DNA of 64,000 nt from positions 682,001 to 746,000 of the forward strand of contig NZ_CADFDB010000001.1 in the NCBI RefSeq assembly GCF_902832845.1. The letters run 5' to 3'. Each line of letters begins with the position of its first letter. Position 1 is the first letter of the stretch. The position numbers and the translations under genes are program-made. The stretch is from Burkholderia metallica. Its GTDB lineage: Bacteria; Pseudomonadota; Gammaproteobacteria; Burkholderiales; Burkholderiaceae. This document shows, one piece after another, positions 1 through 9,229 of this stretch. The notes under the pieces were generated by a model. The model did not search any database and had not been told where the DNA came from. It was given only the letters and a program-made list of their open reading frames with translations.

Positions 1-326
1 TTGTGCTTGTCGTGCTGCTTCATCGCTCGGTGCCCTCGGAGGGAAGCTTTCTGTTTGATTGCACCGGATTCTAACCGACCGTCATGCGTGCGCATCGCGG
101 TGCACGGTGTGTCGTCGGGATGCGACACGGGCTTGCGTGCCGCAGATTTGTCGCGTCGACGACACAAAAATGACGAGAAAAATCGATTGTCACGGATGGC
201 GGAACATTTAATGAACTATAAAAAGATTGTTCGATCCGGTTTGTGCGCGTACATTTCAGTTCCGCGCCAATGTTTGAGAAATATCAAGCGTGGTTTTCCC
301 GAATCCGGTGTTCGAGAGAAGGAAAC
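1..326. other. Non-coding region upstream of the glucose dehydrogenase operon
   Basis: No convincing gene was found here. Open frames cross the stretch but lack a usual start signal and resemble no family I know. The part from about 160 to 260 is AT-richer than its surroundings and contains TATAAA at 217-222, which could be a -10 element, but I found no -35 at normal spacing. The promoter of the dehydrogenase operon presumably lies here. Confidence 0.5.
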
Positions 327-833
327 ATGCACAACGACAACACTCCCCACTCGCGTCGCACGAGCGACGCAGCCGCAACCGGCATCACGCGGCGTCAATG
401 GCTGCAGGGCGCACTGGCGCTGACGGCGGCGGGCCTCACGGGCTCGCTGGCGTTGCGGGCCCTGGCCGACGATCCCGGCACCGCGCCGCTCGATACGTTC
501 ATGACGCTCTCCGAAGCATTGACGGGCAAGAAGGGGCTGAGCCGCGTGCTCGGCCAGCGCTTCCTGCAGGCACTGCAGAAGGGCTCGTTCAAGACGGCCG
601 ACAGCCTGCCGCAACTCGCCGGCGCACTCGCGTCCGGTTCGCTGAATCCCGATCAGGAAACGCTCGCACTGGCGATTCTTGAAGCGTGGTATCTCGGCAT
701 CGTCGACAACGTCGTCATTACCTACGAAGAAGCATTAATGTTCAGCGTCGTATCCGATACGCTCGTGATCCCGTCGTATTGCCCCAACAAACCCGGCTTC
801 TGGGCCGAAAAACCGATCGAGAGGCAAGCCTGA
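327..833 (+). CDS. FAD-dependent glucose dehydrogenase, small (gamma) subunit with Tat signal
   Basis: 168 aa, the length of the gamma subunit of the B. cepacia FAD-glucose dehydrogenase. In that enzyme the small subunit acts as a chaperone that carries the folded flavoprotein through the Tat pathway to the periplasm. A twin-arginine motif (ITRRQWLQG, Arg22-Arg23) is followed by a hydrophobic stretch and a signal end near ALADDP. The ATG at 327 was chosen because AGAAGGAAA precedes it and because it gives the known length; an open frame continues further upstream. The stop codon overlaps the next start (TGATG), indicating translational coupling to the catalytic subunit. The gluconate 2-dehydrogenase subunit 3 family is the broader relative. 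Confidence 0.9.
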   Translation: MHNDNTPHSRRTSDAAATGITRRQWLQGALALTAAGLTGSLALRALADDPGTAPLDTFMTLSEALTGKKGLSRVLGQRFLQALQKGSFKTADSLPQLAGALASGSLNPDQETLALAILEAWYLGIVDNVVITYEEALMFSVVSDTLVIPSYCPNKPGFWAEKPIERQA

Positions 834-2452
834 TGGCCGATACCGATACGCAAAAGGCCGACGTCGTGGTCGTCGGGTCGGGTGTCGCGGGCGCGATCGT
901 TGCGCACCAGCTCGCGATGGCGGGCAAGTCCGTGATCCTGCTGGAAGCCGGCCCGCGCATGCCGCGCTGGGAAATCGTCGAGCGCTTTCGCAACCAGCCC
1001 GACAAGACCGATTTCATGGCGCCGTACCCGTCGAGCGCGTGGGCGCCGCATCCGGAATACGGCCCGCCGAACGACTACCTGATCCTGAAGGGCGAGCACA
1101 AGTTCAACTCGCAGTACATCCGCGCGGTGGGCGGCACGACGTGGCACTGGGCCGCGTCGGCGTGGCGCTTCATCCCGAACGACTTCAAGATGAAGACGGT
1201 GTACGGCGTCGGCCGCGACTGGCCGATCCAGTACGACGACCTCGAGCATTACTACCAGCGCGCCGAGGAGGAACTCGGCGTGTGGGGCCCGGGCCCCGAG
1301 GAAGACCTGTACTCGCCGCGCAAAGAGCCGTACCCGATGCCGCCGCTGCCGTTGTCGTTCAACGAGCAGACGATCAAGAGCGCGCTCAACGGCTACGATC
1401 CGAAGTTCCACGTGGTGACCGAGCCCGTTGCACGCAACAGCCGCCCGTACGACGGCCGGCCGACCTGTTGCGGGAACAACAACTGCATGCCGATCTGCCC
1501 GATCGGCGCGATGTACAACGGCATCGTCCACGTCGAGAAGGCCGAGCAGGCCGGCGCGAAACTGATCGACAGCGCGGTCGTCTACAAGCTCGAGACCGGG
1601 CCGGACAAGCGCATCACCGCCGCGATCTACAAGGACAAGACGGGCGCCGACCATCGCGTCGAGGGCAAGTATTTCGTGGTCGCCGCGAACGGCATCGAGA
1701 CGCCGAAGATCCTGCTGATGTCCGCGAACCGCGATTTCCCGAACGGCGTCGCGAACAGCTCCGACATGGTCGGCCGCAACCTGATGGATCATCCGGGCAC
1801 CGGCGTGTCGTTCTACGCGAACGAAAAACTGTGGCCGGGCCGCGGCCCGCAGGAGATGACGTCGCTGATCGGTTTCCGCGACGGCCCGTTCCGCGCGACC
1901 GAAGCGGCGAAGAAGATCCACCTGTCGAACATGTCGCGCATCAACCAGGAGACGCAGAAGATCTTCAAGGGCGGCAAGCTGATGAAGCCCGCGGAGCTCG
2001 ACGCGCAGATCCGCGACCGTTCCGCGCGCTACGTGCAGTTCGACTGCTTCCACGAGATCCTGCCGCAACCCGAGAACCGCATCGTGCCGAGCAAGACGGC
2101 CACCGACGCGATCGGCATCCCGCGCCCGGAGATCACGTATGCGATCGACGATTACGTGAAGCGCGGCGCCGTGCACACGCGCGAGGTCTACGCGACGGCC
2201 GCGAAGGTGCTGGGCGGCACGGAGGTCGTGTTCAACGACGAGTTCGCGCCGAACAACCACATCACGGGCGCGACGATCATGGGCGCGGATGCACGCGACT
2301 CGGTCGTCGACAAGGACTGCCGCACGTTCGACCATCCGAACCTGTTCATTTCGAGCAGCTCGACGATGCCGACCGTCGGTACGGTGAACGTGACGCTGAC
2401 GATCGCGGCGCTCGCGCTGCGGATGTCGGACACGCTGAAGAAGGAAGTCTGA
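833..2452 (+). CDS. FAD-dependent glucose dehydrogenase, catalytic (alpha) subunit, GMC family
   Basis: 539 aa GMC-family oxidoreductase, nearly identical to what I remember of the B. cepacia FAD-GDH alpha subunit used in glucose sensors. It oxidises the C1 hydroxyl of glucose to gluconolactone and passes electrons to the cytochrome subunit. An N-terminal dinucleotide fold (G15-x-G17-x-x-G20) binds FAD. A cysteine cluster (Cys212, Cys213, Cys218, Cys222) matches the 3Fe-4S site reported for this enzyme. His476 in NNHITG and Asn519 in VNVTL are the GMC catalytic pair. The start overlaps the gamma stop by one base. The natural substrate could be another sugar or polyol; sorbitol and gluconate dehydrogenases are close relatives. 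Confidence 0.95.
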   Translation: MADTDTQKADVVVVGSGVAGAIVAHQLAMAGKSVILLEAGPRMPRWEIVERFRNQPDKTDFMAPYPSSAWAPHPEYGPPNDYLILKGEHKFNSQYIRAVGGTTWHWAASAWRFIPNDFKMKTVYGVGRDWPIQYDDLEHYYQRAEEELGVWGPGPEEDLYSPRKEPYPMPPLPLSFNEQTIKSALNGYDPKFHVVTEPVARNSRPYDGRPTCCGNNNCMPICPIGAMYNGIVHVEKAEQAGAKLIDSAVVYKLETGPDKRITAAIYKDKTGADHRVEGKYFVVAANGIETPKILLMSANRDFPNGVANSSDMVGRNLMDHPGTGVSFYANEKLWPGRGPQEMTSLIGFRDGPFRATEAAKKIHLSNMSRINQETQKIFKGGKLMKPAELDAQIRDRSARYVQFDCFHEILPQPENRIVPSKTATDAIGIPRPEITYAIDDYVKRGAVHTREVYATAAKVLGGTEVVFNDEFAPNNHITGATIMGADARDSVVDKDCRTFDHPNLFISSSSTMPTVGTVNVTLTIAALALRMSDTLKKEV

Positions 2453-2454
2453 CC

Positions 2455-3732
2455 GTGCGGAAATCTACTCTCACCTTCCTCCTCGCCGGCTGCCTCGCGC
2501 TGCCGGGCCTCGTCCAAGCGGCCGACGCGGCCGATCCGGCGCTGGTCAAGCGCGGCGAATATCTCGCGGTCGCGGGCGACTGCATGGCGTGCCACACCGC
2601 GAAGGGCGGCAAGCCGTTCGCGGGCGGCCTCGGCATGCCCGTGCCGATGCTCGGCAAGATCTACACGAGCAACATCACACCCGATCCCGACACGGGCATC
2701 GGCACCTGGTCGGCCGAGGACTTCGAGCGCGCGGTGCGCCACGGGGTGTCGAAGAACGGCGACAACCTGTATCCGGCGATGCCGTACGTGTCGTACGCGA
2801 AGATCAACGACGACGACGTGCAGGCGCTGTACGCGTACTTCATGCACGGCGTCGAGCCGGTCAAGCAGGCGCCGCCGAAGAACGAGATCCCCGCGCTGCT
2901 GAGCATGCGCTGGCCGCTGAAGATCTGGAACTGGCTGTTCCTGAAGGATGGCGCGTACGAGCCGAAGCCGGCGCAGAGCGCCGAGTGGAACCGCGGCGCG
3001 TATCTGGTGCAGGGGCTTGCTCACTGCAGCACGTGCCACACGCCGCGCGGCATCGCGATGCAGGAGAAGTCGCTTGACGAAACCGGCGGCAGCTTCCTGT
3101 CGGGCTCGGTGCTCGCGGGCTGGGACGGCTACAACATCACGTCCGACCCGAACGCGGGGATCGGCGGCTGGACGCAGCAGCAGCTCGTGCAGTACCTGCG
3201 CACCGGCAGCGTGCCGGGGCTCGCGCAGGCGGCCGGCCCGATGGCCGAGGCGATCGAGCACAGCTTCTCGAAGATGACCGAAGCCGACATCGGCGCGATC
3301 TCGACGTACATCCGGACGGTGCCGGCCGTGGCCAGCGGCGATGCGAAGCAGTCGCGCTCGTCGTGGGGCAAGCCGGCCGAGGACGGGCTGAAGCTGCGCG
3401 GCGTCGCGCTCGCGTCGTCGGGCATCGATCCGGCGCGGCTGTATCTCGGCAACTGCGCGACCTGCCACCAGATGCAAGGCAAGGGCACGCCGGACGGCTA
3501 TTACCCGCCGCTGTTCCACAACTCGACGGTCGGCGCGTCGAATCCGACCAATCTCGTGCAGGTGATCCTGAACGGCGTGGAGCGCAAGGCCGGCGGCGAG
3601 GATGTCGGGATGCCCGCGTTCCGTCACGAGCTGTCGGATGCGCAGATCGCCGCGCTCGCGAACTACCTGACCGGGCAGTTCGGCAATCCGGCCGCGAAGG
3701 TGTCCGAGCAGGACGTCGCGAAGCTGCGGTGA
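2455..3732 (+). CDS. FAD-dependent glucose dehydrogenase, triheme cytochrome c (beta) subunit
   Basis: 425 aa, the length of the known B. cepacia beta subunit. Three CxxCH heme sites are visible: CMACH at residue 43, CSTCH at 191 and CATCH at 334. They would relay electrons from the flavoprotein to the quinone pool or an external acceptor. The N-terminus (FLLAGCLALPGLVQAADA) is a Sec signal peptide, so the subunit is periplasmic and membrane-anchored. GTG at 2455 is taken as the start because it lies two bases after the alpha stop and directly precedes the signal peptide. It completes a gamma-alpha-beta operon. Confidence 0.94.
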   Translation: MRKSTLTFLLAGCLALPGLVQAADAADPALVKRGEYLAVAGDCMACHTAKGGKPFAGGLGMPVPMLGKIYTSNITPDPDTGIGTWSAEDFERAVRHGVSKNGDNLYPAMPYVSYAKINDDDVQALYAYFMHGVEPVKQAPPKNEIPALLSMRWPLKIWNWLFLKDGAYEPKPAQSAEWNRGAYLVQGLAHCSTCHTPRGIAMQEKSLDETGGSFLSGSVLAGWDGYNITSDPNAGIGGWTQQQLVQYLRTGSVPGLAQAAGPMAEAIEHSFSKMTEADIGAISTYIRTVPAVASGDAKQSRSSWGKPAEDGLKLRGVALASSGIDPARLYLGNCATCHQMQGKGTPDGYYPPLFHNSTVGASNPTNLVQVILNGVERKAGGEDVGMPAFRHELSDAQIAALANYLTGQFGNPAAKVSEQDVAKLR

Positions 3733-3783
3733 CGCGGTGCGCGACGAAGCGGCGCGATAACTGACGAGAGGAGGAGCACAGCA

Positions 3784-3846
3784 CATCGGGTCGTTGCCCG
3801 ATGCCGGTTGTTGCAGAGCGGGGCGGGCGGCGCGGGTGGCCGCCCG
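3784..3846 (+). other. Two hairpins between the dehydrogenase operon and the DoxX gene
   Basis: Two inverted repeats lie in the gap: CATCGGG/CCCGATG (3784-3790 and 3797-3803) and CGGGCGGC/GCCGCCCG (3824-3831 and 3839-3846). Neither is followed by a T-run, so neither is a standard terminator. They may separate expression of the upstream operon from the DoxX gene or stabilise the mRNA end. Confidence 0.4.
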
Positions 3847-3917
3847 TCCCGGTTCATTCGCAATCCGGTGCGCCGCGCGTGTGCCCGCCGTGCGCATCGC
3901 TTTCGTTGATCGACACC

Positions 3918-4337
3918 ATGACACCGAATCAACCGTTTCTCGCGTCCCAGCGCGATGTGCTGCTGCTGCTTGCCCGGATCCTGCTCGTGATCCTGTTCAT
4001 CATGTTCGGCTGGAAGAAGATCGTCGACTTCCCCGGTACGATTGCGTTCATGGGTTCGGAAGGCGCGCCCGCGCCGATCATGTCCGCCGCGATTTCCGTC
4101 GTGATGGAGCTGTTCGCCGGGATCGCGATCCTGGTCGGCTTCCAGACGCGCGCGCTCGCGCTGCTGCTGGCGCTCTATACGGTCGGCACCGGCATCATCG
4201 GCCACCACTTCTGGAACATGACGGGCGGCGAGCAGATCAACAACATGATTCATTTCTACAAGAACATCGCGATCGCCGGCGGCCTGCTCGCGCTTTGCGC
4301 GGCGGGCCCCGGGCGTTTTTCGATCGATCGCGGATAA
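3918..4337 (+). CDS. DoxX family membrane protein
   Basis: 139 aa from the ATG at 3918, with four hydrophobic segments (about residues 15-35, 55-75, 78-97 and 115-130) and the pattern LLLARILLVILFIMFGWKK typical of DoxX/SURF4-like proteins. Members sit in the inner membrane and have been linked to quinone-dependent oxidation and thiol stress, but most have no proven function. An upstream ATG at 3801 would add 39 residues that do not look membrane-like, so the shorter form is preferred; no clear ribosome binding site decides it. It lies 185 bases after the glucose dehydrogenase operon on the same strand. Confidence 0.7.
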   Translation: MTPNQPFLASQRDVLLLLARILLVILFIMFGWKKIVDFPGTIAFMGSEGAPAPIMSAAISVVMELFAGIAILVGFQTRALALLLALYTVGTGIIGHHFWNMTGGEQINNMIHFYKNIAIAGGLLALCAAGPGRFSIDRG

Positions 4338-4400
4338 GCAGACCCGGGGCGCGCGCATGGGGCACGCGCTGGAAGGTCGAGACTCCGAGGGGGCATCATT

Positions 4401-5507
4401 TTGCGACTCAAACATTTCGCATGGCTGATCGCGGCCGCCACACCGGCGGCCGCTGTTGCACAGACGAGCGTGACGCTGTACGGCCGCGTCGACGGCGGCG
4501 TCGAGTACCTGAACCACATCGCGAAGCCGAACGGCGGCAGCGCGAGCCGCTGGAGCGCCGAAAGCGGCGACTGGGGCACCAGCATGTTCGGGCTGAAGGG
4601 GGTCGAGGATCTCGGCGGCGGGCTGTCGACGGTCTTCAACCTGGAAACCGCGTTCCAGGTGATGAATGGCCAGACGGGCGGCGGCCGCATGTGGTCGCGG
4701 CGCGCGTACGTCGGGCTGAAGAGCAACACGTGGGGCCAGTTGCAGGCCGGCCGCAACCTGTTCATCGACAGCGACGGCGTGTGGGAATTCGACCCGTTCG
4801 TGCAGCAGGCGTTTTCGTCGGCCTCGCTCGTGCGCGGCCGCAACTGGCAGCAGACCAGCAACAACATCGAGTATCACAGCCCGGTGATCGGCGGCTTCGA
4901 CGTGCAGGCGCAATACGCGTTCGGCAACCAGTCGCGCGGCTTCAACTACGGCGCGGCCGACGATTTCGGCCGCTCGGACGGGATCATGATCTCGTACCAT
5001 TCGCCGGTGCTCGACGTGCGCGGCATCTACGACGAACTGCGCGACAACAACGGCAAGTTCAGCAACATCTTCACCGCGTCGCGCGAGTATTTCGTCGGCG
5101 CGAACGTGAAGGTGTCGAAGTTCAAGATCCAGGGCGCGTATACGCATTACCAGGCGCCGGACAGTCCGGCCGGCGTGGCCGATCGCGCGGATCACTACTG
5201 GCTCGGCGCGACCTACACCGCGACGCCGCAGTGGGCGGTGACGGGCGGCGGGTATTACGTGAAGGTGGGCGACGGCGGCGGCGACGCGTCGCACGATCCG
5301 TCGGGGCACGCGATGATGTACGTGCTCGGCACGACGTACAACCTGTCGAAGCGCACGTTCCTGTATGGCACGGTCGCGTATGTGCGCAACGGCGGCAATT
5401 CGAACTTCTCGCTGCTCGCGACGCCGCGTGATGCGACGTCGGGCACGAGCCCGATGACGGGCGAGTCGCAGACGGGGGCGTATGTGGGGATGATGCATAC
5501 GTTCTGA
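4401..5507 (+). CDS. Outer-membrane porin, gram-negative porin_4 / OmpC type
   Basis: 368 aa. A short signal peptide ends AAAVAQ, and the mature part opens with TSVTLYGRVDGGVEY, the classic first strand of beta-proteobacterial trimeric porins. It ends in a C-terminal phenylalanine (MMHTF), the usual outer-membrane assembly signal. The internal motif WGTSMFGLKGVEDLGGG is the conserved second and third strand. The start appears to be TTG at 4401, preceded by CGAGGGGG; ATT just before it is an alternative rare start. Family members are non-specific diffusion channels. A strong hairpin with a T-run follows the stop. Confidence 0.9.
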   Translation: MRLKHFAWLIAAATPAAAVAQTSVTLYGRVDGGVEYLNHIAKPNGGSASRWSAESGDWGTSMFGLKGVEDLGGGLSTVFNLETAFQVMNGQTGGGRMWSRRAYVGLKSNTWGQLQAGRNLFIDSDGVWEFDPFVQQAFSSASLVRGRNWQQTSNNIEYHSPVIGGFDVQAQYAFGNQSRGFNYGAADDFGRSDGIMISYHSPVLDVRGIYDELRDNNGKFSNIFTASREYFVGANVKVSKFKIQGAYTHYQAPDSPAGVADRADHYWLGATYTATPQWAVTGGGYYVKVGDGGGDASHDPSGHAMMYVLGTTYNLSKRTFLYGTVAYVRNGGNSNFSLLATPRDATSGTSPMTGESQTGAYVGMMHTF

Positions 5508-5535
5508 GCCCCGAAGGGCGCCGGATGCGCAAAAG

Positions 5536-5563
5536 GCACGGGTGGTCGAACCCGTGCTTTTTT
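5536..5563. terminator. Intrinsic terminator, probably bidirectional
   Basis: A perfect 8-bp stem, GCACGGGT (5536-5543) with ACCCGTGC (5550-5557), is followed on the plus strand by TTTTTT. On the minus strand the same stem is followed by CTTTTG. It lies between the convergent porin and MHS transporter genes and probably ends both transcripts. Confidence 0.85.
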
Positions 5564-5596
5564 CGTTTGCGGCCCGCGGGCCGCATCGGCCACCCG

Positions 5597-6916
5597 TCAG
5601 TCGAGCGCCTTCCCGGCCTTCTCATCCATGCAGCGCACGGCGAGCAGCGTCATCGCACCGCACCCGATCGCATACCATGCAGGCGCATTCGGATTGCCCG
5701 TCGCCGCGATCAGCCACGTGACGAAGAACTGCGCGAAGCCGCCGAAGATCGCGACACCGATGCTGTACACGAGCGCGCCGCCGGTCGCGCGCACCGCACG
5801 CGGGAACAGTTCGCCGAGCATCGCGCCCGTCGCGCCGATGTTGATCGCGTGCACGATCGACAGCGCGGCGATGATCGACAGCAGCGACGCGGCGCCCGGC
5901 CAGCGGTTCAGCGCGATGAACGCCGGGTAGATCGCGGCCATCAGCACGATGCGCGTCCACCAGACGATCCGGTTGCGCCCGTACACGTCGGACAGGTGGC
6001 CGCCGATCGGCGTCACGAGCATCAGGATCGCGCCGGCGACGCAGCCGGCCGTCATCGACAGCCACGTCGGCAGGTGCAGCACCTGCACGCCGTAGATCGC
6101 CATGTAGAACACGATGATGTAATGGATCGACGTGCCGCCGATCGTCACGCCGAGGCCCGCGAACACGGCCTTGCCGTGATGGCGCAGCACGTCGGCGAGC
6201 GGCAGCGACGCGACCGGCTCGTCGTGCGCGGCGGCGGGCGCGGCGGACGGCACTTCCTCGACGGTGCGGCGCAGCCAGTAGCCGAGCGGCACGAACAGCG
6301 TGCCGATGATGAACGGCACGCGCCAGCCCCAGCTTTCGAGCTGCGCGGCATTCAGCGTCGACGTGAGCGCGACGCCGGTCAGTGCGCCCGCGAGCGCGGC
6401 GAGCCCCTGGCTCGAGAACTGGAACGACGCATAGAAGCCGCGCCGATGCTGCGGCGCCTGTTCGAGCAGCAACGTCGTCGATGCGCCGACTTCACCGCCG
6501 GACGCGAACCCTTGCAGCAGGCGCGCGAGCACGAGCAGCAGCGGTGCGGCGAGGCCGATCTGCGCGAAGGTCGGCGCGACCGCGATCATGGCGGTGCCGA
6601 GCGCCATCAGCAGCAGCGTGAGGATCATCGCCTTCTTGCGGCCGGCGCGGTCGGCGTACATGCCGATCACGAGCCCGCCGAGCGGGCGCGTGACGAAGCC
6701 GACGCCGAAGCTCGCGACCGCGAGCATCAATTGCCCGAACGGCGAATGCACGGGAAAGAACAGCTTGCCGATCAGGATCGCGAAGAAGCTGTAGACCGTG
6801 AAGTCGTAGAACTCGAGCGCGTTGCCGACGGCGGCGGCCGCGATCAGCTTGCGTTTCTTCGCGGCGGCGCGGGCATCGACCGGCGTGCCGGCATACGGAA
6901 GGGCGGACGTTTCCAT
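5597..6916 (-). CDS. MFS transporter, metabolite:H+ symporter (MHS) family
   Basis: 439 aa, about 12 transmembrane segments. The N-terminus AAAVGNALEFYDFTVYSFFA is the hallmark of the MHS family (citrate, shikimate, alpha-ketoglutarate and proline/betaine symporters). The loop 2-3 motif DRAGRKKAM is present. It starts at ATG 6916 after GGGGGAA. It is transcribed 43 bases after the M20 amidohydrolase gene, so the pair is likely one unit: the transporter may import the substrate or a product of that hydrolase. The substrate cannot be read from sequence. Confidence 0.85.
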   Translation of the reverse strand: METSALPYAGTPVDARAAAKKRKLIAAAAVGNALEFYDFTVYSFFAILIGKLFFPVHSPFGQLMLAVASFGVGFVTRPLGGLVIGMYADRAGRKKAMILTLLLMALGTAMIAVAPTFAQIGLAAPLLLVLARLLQGFASGGEVGASTTLLLEQAPQHRRGFYASFQFSSQGLAALAGALTGVALTSTLNAAQLESWGWRVPFIIGTLFVPLGYWLRRTVEEVPSAAPAAAHDEPVASLPLADVLRHHGKAVFAGLGVTIGGTSIHYIIVFYMAIYGVQVLHLPTWLSMTAGCVAGAILMLVTPIGGHLSDVYGRNRIVWWTRIVLMAAIYPAFIALNRWPGAASLLSIIAALSIVHAINIGATGAMLGELFPRAVRATGGALVYSIGVAIFGGFAQFFVTWLIAATGNPNAPAWYAIGCGAMTLLAVRCMDEKAGKALD

Positions 6917-6959
6917 GGGGTTCCCCCGGGTAAGCGCTGAACTGCGTGATGAAGGGCCG

Positions 6960-8144
6960 TCAGGCCGCGAGCCAGGCTTCGGCGACGCGGACCCAGTAGC
7001 TCGCGCCGATCGCGAGGATGTCGTCGTTGAAGTCGTAGCCGGGGTTGTGCACCATGCAGCCGCCCTTGCTGCCGATCCCGTTGCCGATGAACGCGTAGCA
7101 GCCGGGGCGCGCTTCGAGCATGAACGCGAAATCCTCGCTGCCCATCAGCGGCGCGGTGTCGGCCTCGACACGTTCCGCGCCGAGCATCTGGCGCGCGACG
7201 TCGATCGCGAACGCGGTGGGTTCCGCATGATTGACGAGCACCGGATAGCCGTAGTCGTAGTCGACTTCCGCCGTGACGCCGAAGCTTTCCGCCTGGCCCT
7301 TCACGAGCGCTTCGATGCGACGCGCGAGCAGCGCGCGCACGTCGGCGTTCAGCGCGCGCACCGACAGCTTCATCGTGACGGTTTCGGGAATGATGTTGAA
7401 CGTCTCGCCGGCCTGCACGCTGCCGACGGTGATCACCGCCGCGTGCTGCGCATCGACCTCGCGCGCGACGATCGTCTGCAGTGCGACCATGATGCTGCCC
7501 GCGGCCGACATCGGATCGCGCGCGAAGTGCGGCATCGCGCCGTGGCCGCCGACGCCGCGCAGCGTGATCGTCACGCGGTCGGCCGACGCCATCGCGGCGC
7601 CGGTGCGGAACGCCATGTCGCCGGCCGCGCGGCCGGGCATGTTGTGGATCGCGAAGATCGCGTCGCAGGGGAAGCGGTCGAACAGGCCGTCGTCCATCAT
7701 CGCCTTCGCGCCGCCGAAGTTTTCCTCGGCCGGCTGGAAGATCAGGTTCAGCGTGCCGGAAAACTGGCGCGTGGCCGCGAGGTGGCGCGCCGCGCACAGC
7801 AGCATCGCGGTATGACCGTCGTGGCCGCACGCGTGCATCTTGTTCGCATGGCGGCTCGCGTACGGCAGGCCGGTGGCCTCCGCGAGCGGCAGCGCATCCA
7901 TGTCGGCGCGCAGCCCGACCGTGCGCGTGCCTTGCCCTTCGCGCAGCACGCCGACCACGCCCGTCTTGCCGATGCCGCGATGCACTTCATAGCCCCAGCC
8001 GGCGAGCAGCTCGGCGACGAGATCGCTCGTGAGCGTTTCCTCGAATGCGAGTTCGGGATGAGCGTGGATGCGGCGGCGCACTTCGACCAGCTCGGGCGCG
8101 ATCGCGGCGATACCGGGGATGACGGGGTTCACGGCTTGCAGCAT
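6960..8144 (-). CDS. M20 family amidohydrolase (hippurate / N-acyl-amino-acid hydrolase type)
   Basis: 394 aa metallopeptidase-like amidohydrolase. The family cleaves the amide bond of N-acylated amino acids (hippurate, indoleacetyl- or acetyl-amino acids). Motifs in order: RRRIHAHPELAFEE near the N-terminus, GLRADMDALPL, HACGHDGHTAMLL (metal-binding His and Asp), FQPAEENFGGAKAM (general base Glu) and a C-terminal SEDFAFML. ATG 8144 was chosen because AGGAGAG precedes it; a start further upstream would add 18 residues unlike the family. It is first in an operon with the MHS transporter and divergent from a LysR gene with a matching operator-like box between them. Confidence 0.88.
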   Translation of the reverse strand: MLQAVNPVIPGIAAIAPELVEVRRRIHAHPELAFEETLTSDLVAELLAGWGYEVHRGIGKTGVVGVLREGQGTRTVGLRADMDALPLAEATGLPYASRHANKMHACGHDGHTAMLLCAARHLAATRQFSGTLNLIFQPAEENFGGAKAMMDDGLFDRFPCDAIFAIHNMPGRAAGDMAFRTGAAMASADRVTITLRGVGGHGAMPHFARDPMSAAGSIMVALQTIVAREVDAQHAAVITVGSVQAGETFNIIPETVTMKLSVRALNADVRALLARRIEALVKGQAESFGVTAEVDYDYGYPVLVNHAEPTAFAIDVARQMLGAERVEADTAPLMGSEDFAFMLEARPGCYAFIGNGIGSKGGCMVHNPGYDFNDDILAIGASYWVRVAEAWLAA

Positions 8145-8181
8145 GGTCTCTCCTGTGGGGCAGGTGGGGCGTTTGGCGCAC

Positions 8182-8200
8182 ATATGACGAGCAAGCATAT
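8182..8200. promoter_or_regulatory. Candidate LysR-type binding box in a divergent promoter
   Basis: ATATG-N9-CATAT forms an inverted repeat that fits the T-N11-A LysR box with extended AT arms. It lies 38 bases upstream of the M20 amidohydrolase start and in the spacer shared with the divergent LysR gene. The LysR protein encoded at 8327 would be the natural ligand. Confidence 0.5.
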
Positions 8201-8326
8201 AAATTTCTTTTGTGTACCAGAAGCTGATAAATTGCTTTGGTGCTCACCACCGGTTGCCGCTCGGGAATACCCTGAACCGGCGTGTGCCGTGCAGCACAGG
8301 GTTTCCACGGATCACGCATTGCCGCC

Positions 8327-9229
8327 ATGAAATACCATCAGTTGAAAGCGTTCGTCACCGTCGCGGAAGAGGGGAGCATTCGCGCGGCCGCGCGGCGCCT
8401 GAACGTGTCGCCAGCGGCGCTGACGAAGGCGGTCAAGGAGCTGGAGATCGCGCTCGGCGTCTCGCTCGTGGTGCGCACCGCGCGCGGCGTGCAGCTCACC
8501 GGGTTCGGCCAGCAGTTGCAGGTGCGCGCGCGGCTGATCGTCGCCGAAATGCAGCGCGCCCGCGACGACATCGAACAGGCGCAGGGCGCGATGACCGGCT
8601 CCGTCGCGGCGGCGATCACGCCGGCTGCCGCGGTGACGATCCTGCCCGATGCGTTTCGCGCGTTCCGGCGCCGCTTTCCGGTGGCACGCGTCAACCTGAT
8701 CGAAGGGTTTCCGGGCGTCGCGCTGCCGCGCCTGCATGACGGCTCGCTCGATTTCGCGGTGGCCGTCGTCGTGCCCGAACTGCTCGCGGCCGAATTCGAT
8801 CACGCGGAGCTTTATGCGAGCCGGTCGCTGATCGTCGCGCGCAAGGGGCATCCGCTCGCTTCGGCGACGTCGCTTGCCGATCTCGTCGACGCCGACTGGC
8901 TGATGAACCCGTCGCCGGAAAGCTCGACGCAGGTGCTGTTCAATTCGTTCGTCGCGTACGGGCTGCCGGTGCCGGCGCGCGTCGTCGAATGTCCGAGCTT
9001 CGGCCTCGCGCACAGCCTGATGACCGAATGCGACCTGATCGCATCGATGCCCGAGCAACTGTTGCAGGGCGAATGGGCGCGCGACCAGCTCGCGGTGCTG
9101 CCGATCCGCGAGCGCCTGCCGGGCGTGTCGGTGCAGGTCATCACGCGCCGCGACAGCCCGCTGACGCCGGCCGCGGCGATGCTGCTCGACTGCCTGCGCG
9201 ATTCCGCGCGGCGCAAGGGGCTGCGGTGA
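8327..9229 (+). CDS. LysR family transcriptional regulator
   Basis: 300 aa. The N-terminal winged helix is visible (MKYHQLKAFVTVAEEGSIRA, then AARRLNVSPAALTKAVKELE), followed by a substrate-binding domain of about 200 residues. ATG 8327 gives the canonical N-terminus; the longer frame upstream adds 15 residues without family resemblance. It is divergent from the M20 amidohydrolase and MHS transporter genes, so it probably controls them in response to the amide substrate or a product. Confidence 0.9.
   Translation: MKYHQLKAFVTVAEEGSIRAAARRLNVSPAALTKAVKELEIALGVSLVVRTARGVQLTGFGQQLQVRARLIVAEMQRARDDIEQAQGAMTGSVAAAITPAAAVTILPDAFRAFRRRFPVARVNLIEGFPGVALPRLHDGSLDFAVAVVVPELLAAEFDHAELYASRSLIVARKGHPLASATSLADLVDADWLMNPSPESSTQVLFNSFVAYGLPVPARVVECPSFGLAHSLMTECDLIASMPEQLLQGEWARDQLAVLPIRERLPGVSVQVITRRDSPLTPAAAMLLDCLRDSARRKGLR

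Noticed and set aside
1-423. Open frame at the left edge and across the start of the dehydrogenase small subunit
   Set aside because: No ribosome binding site and no family resemblance, and it overlaps the gamma subunit in another frame.
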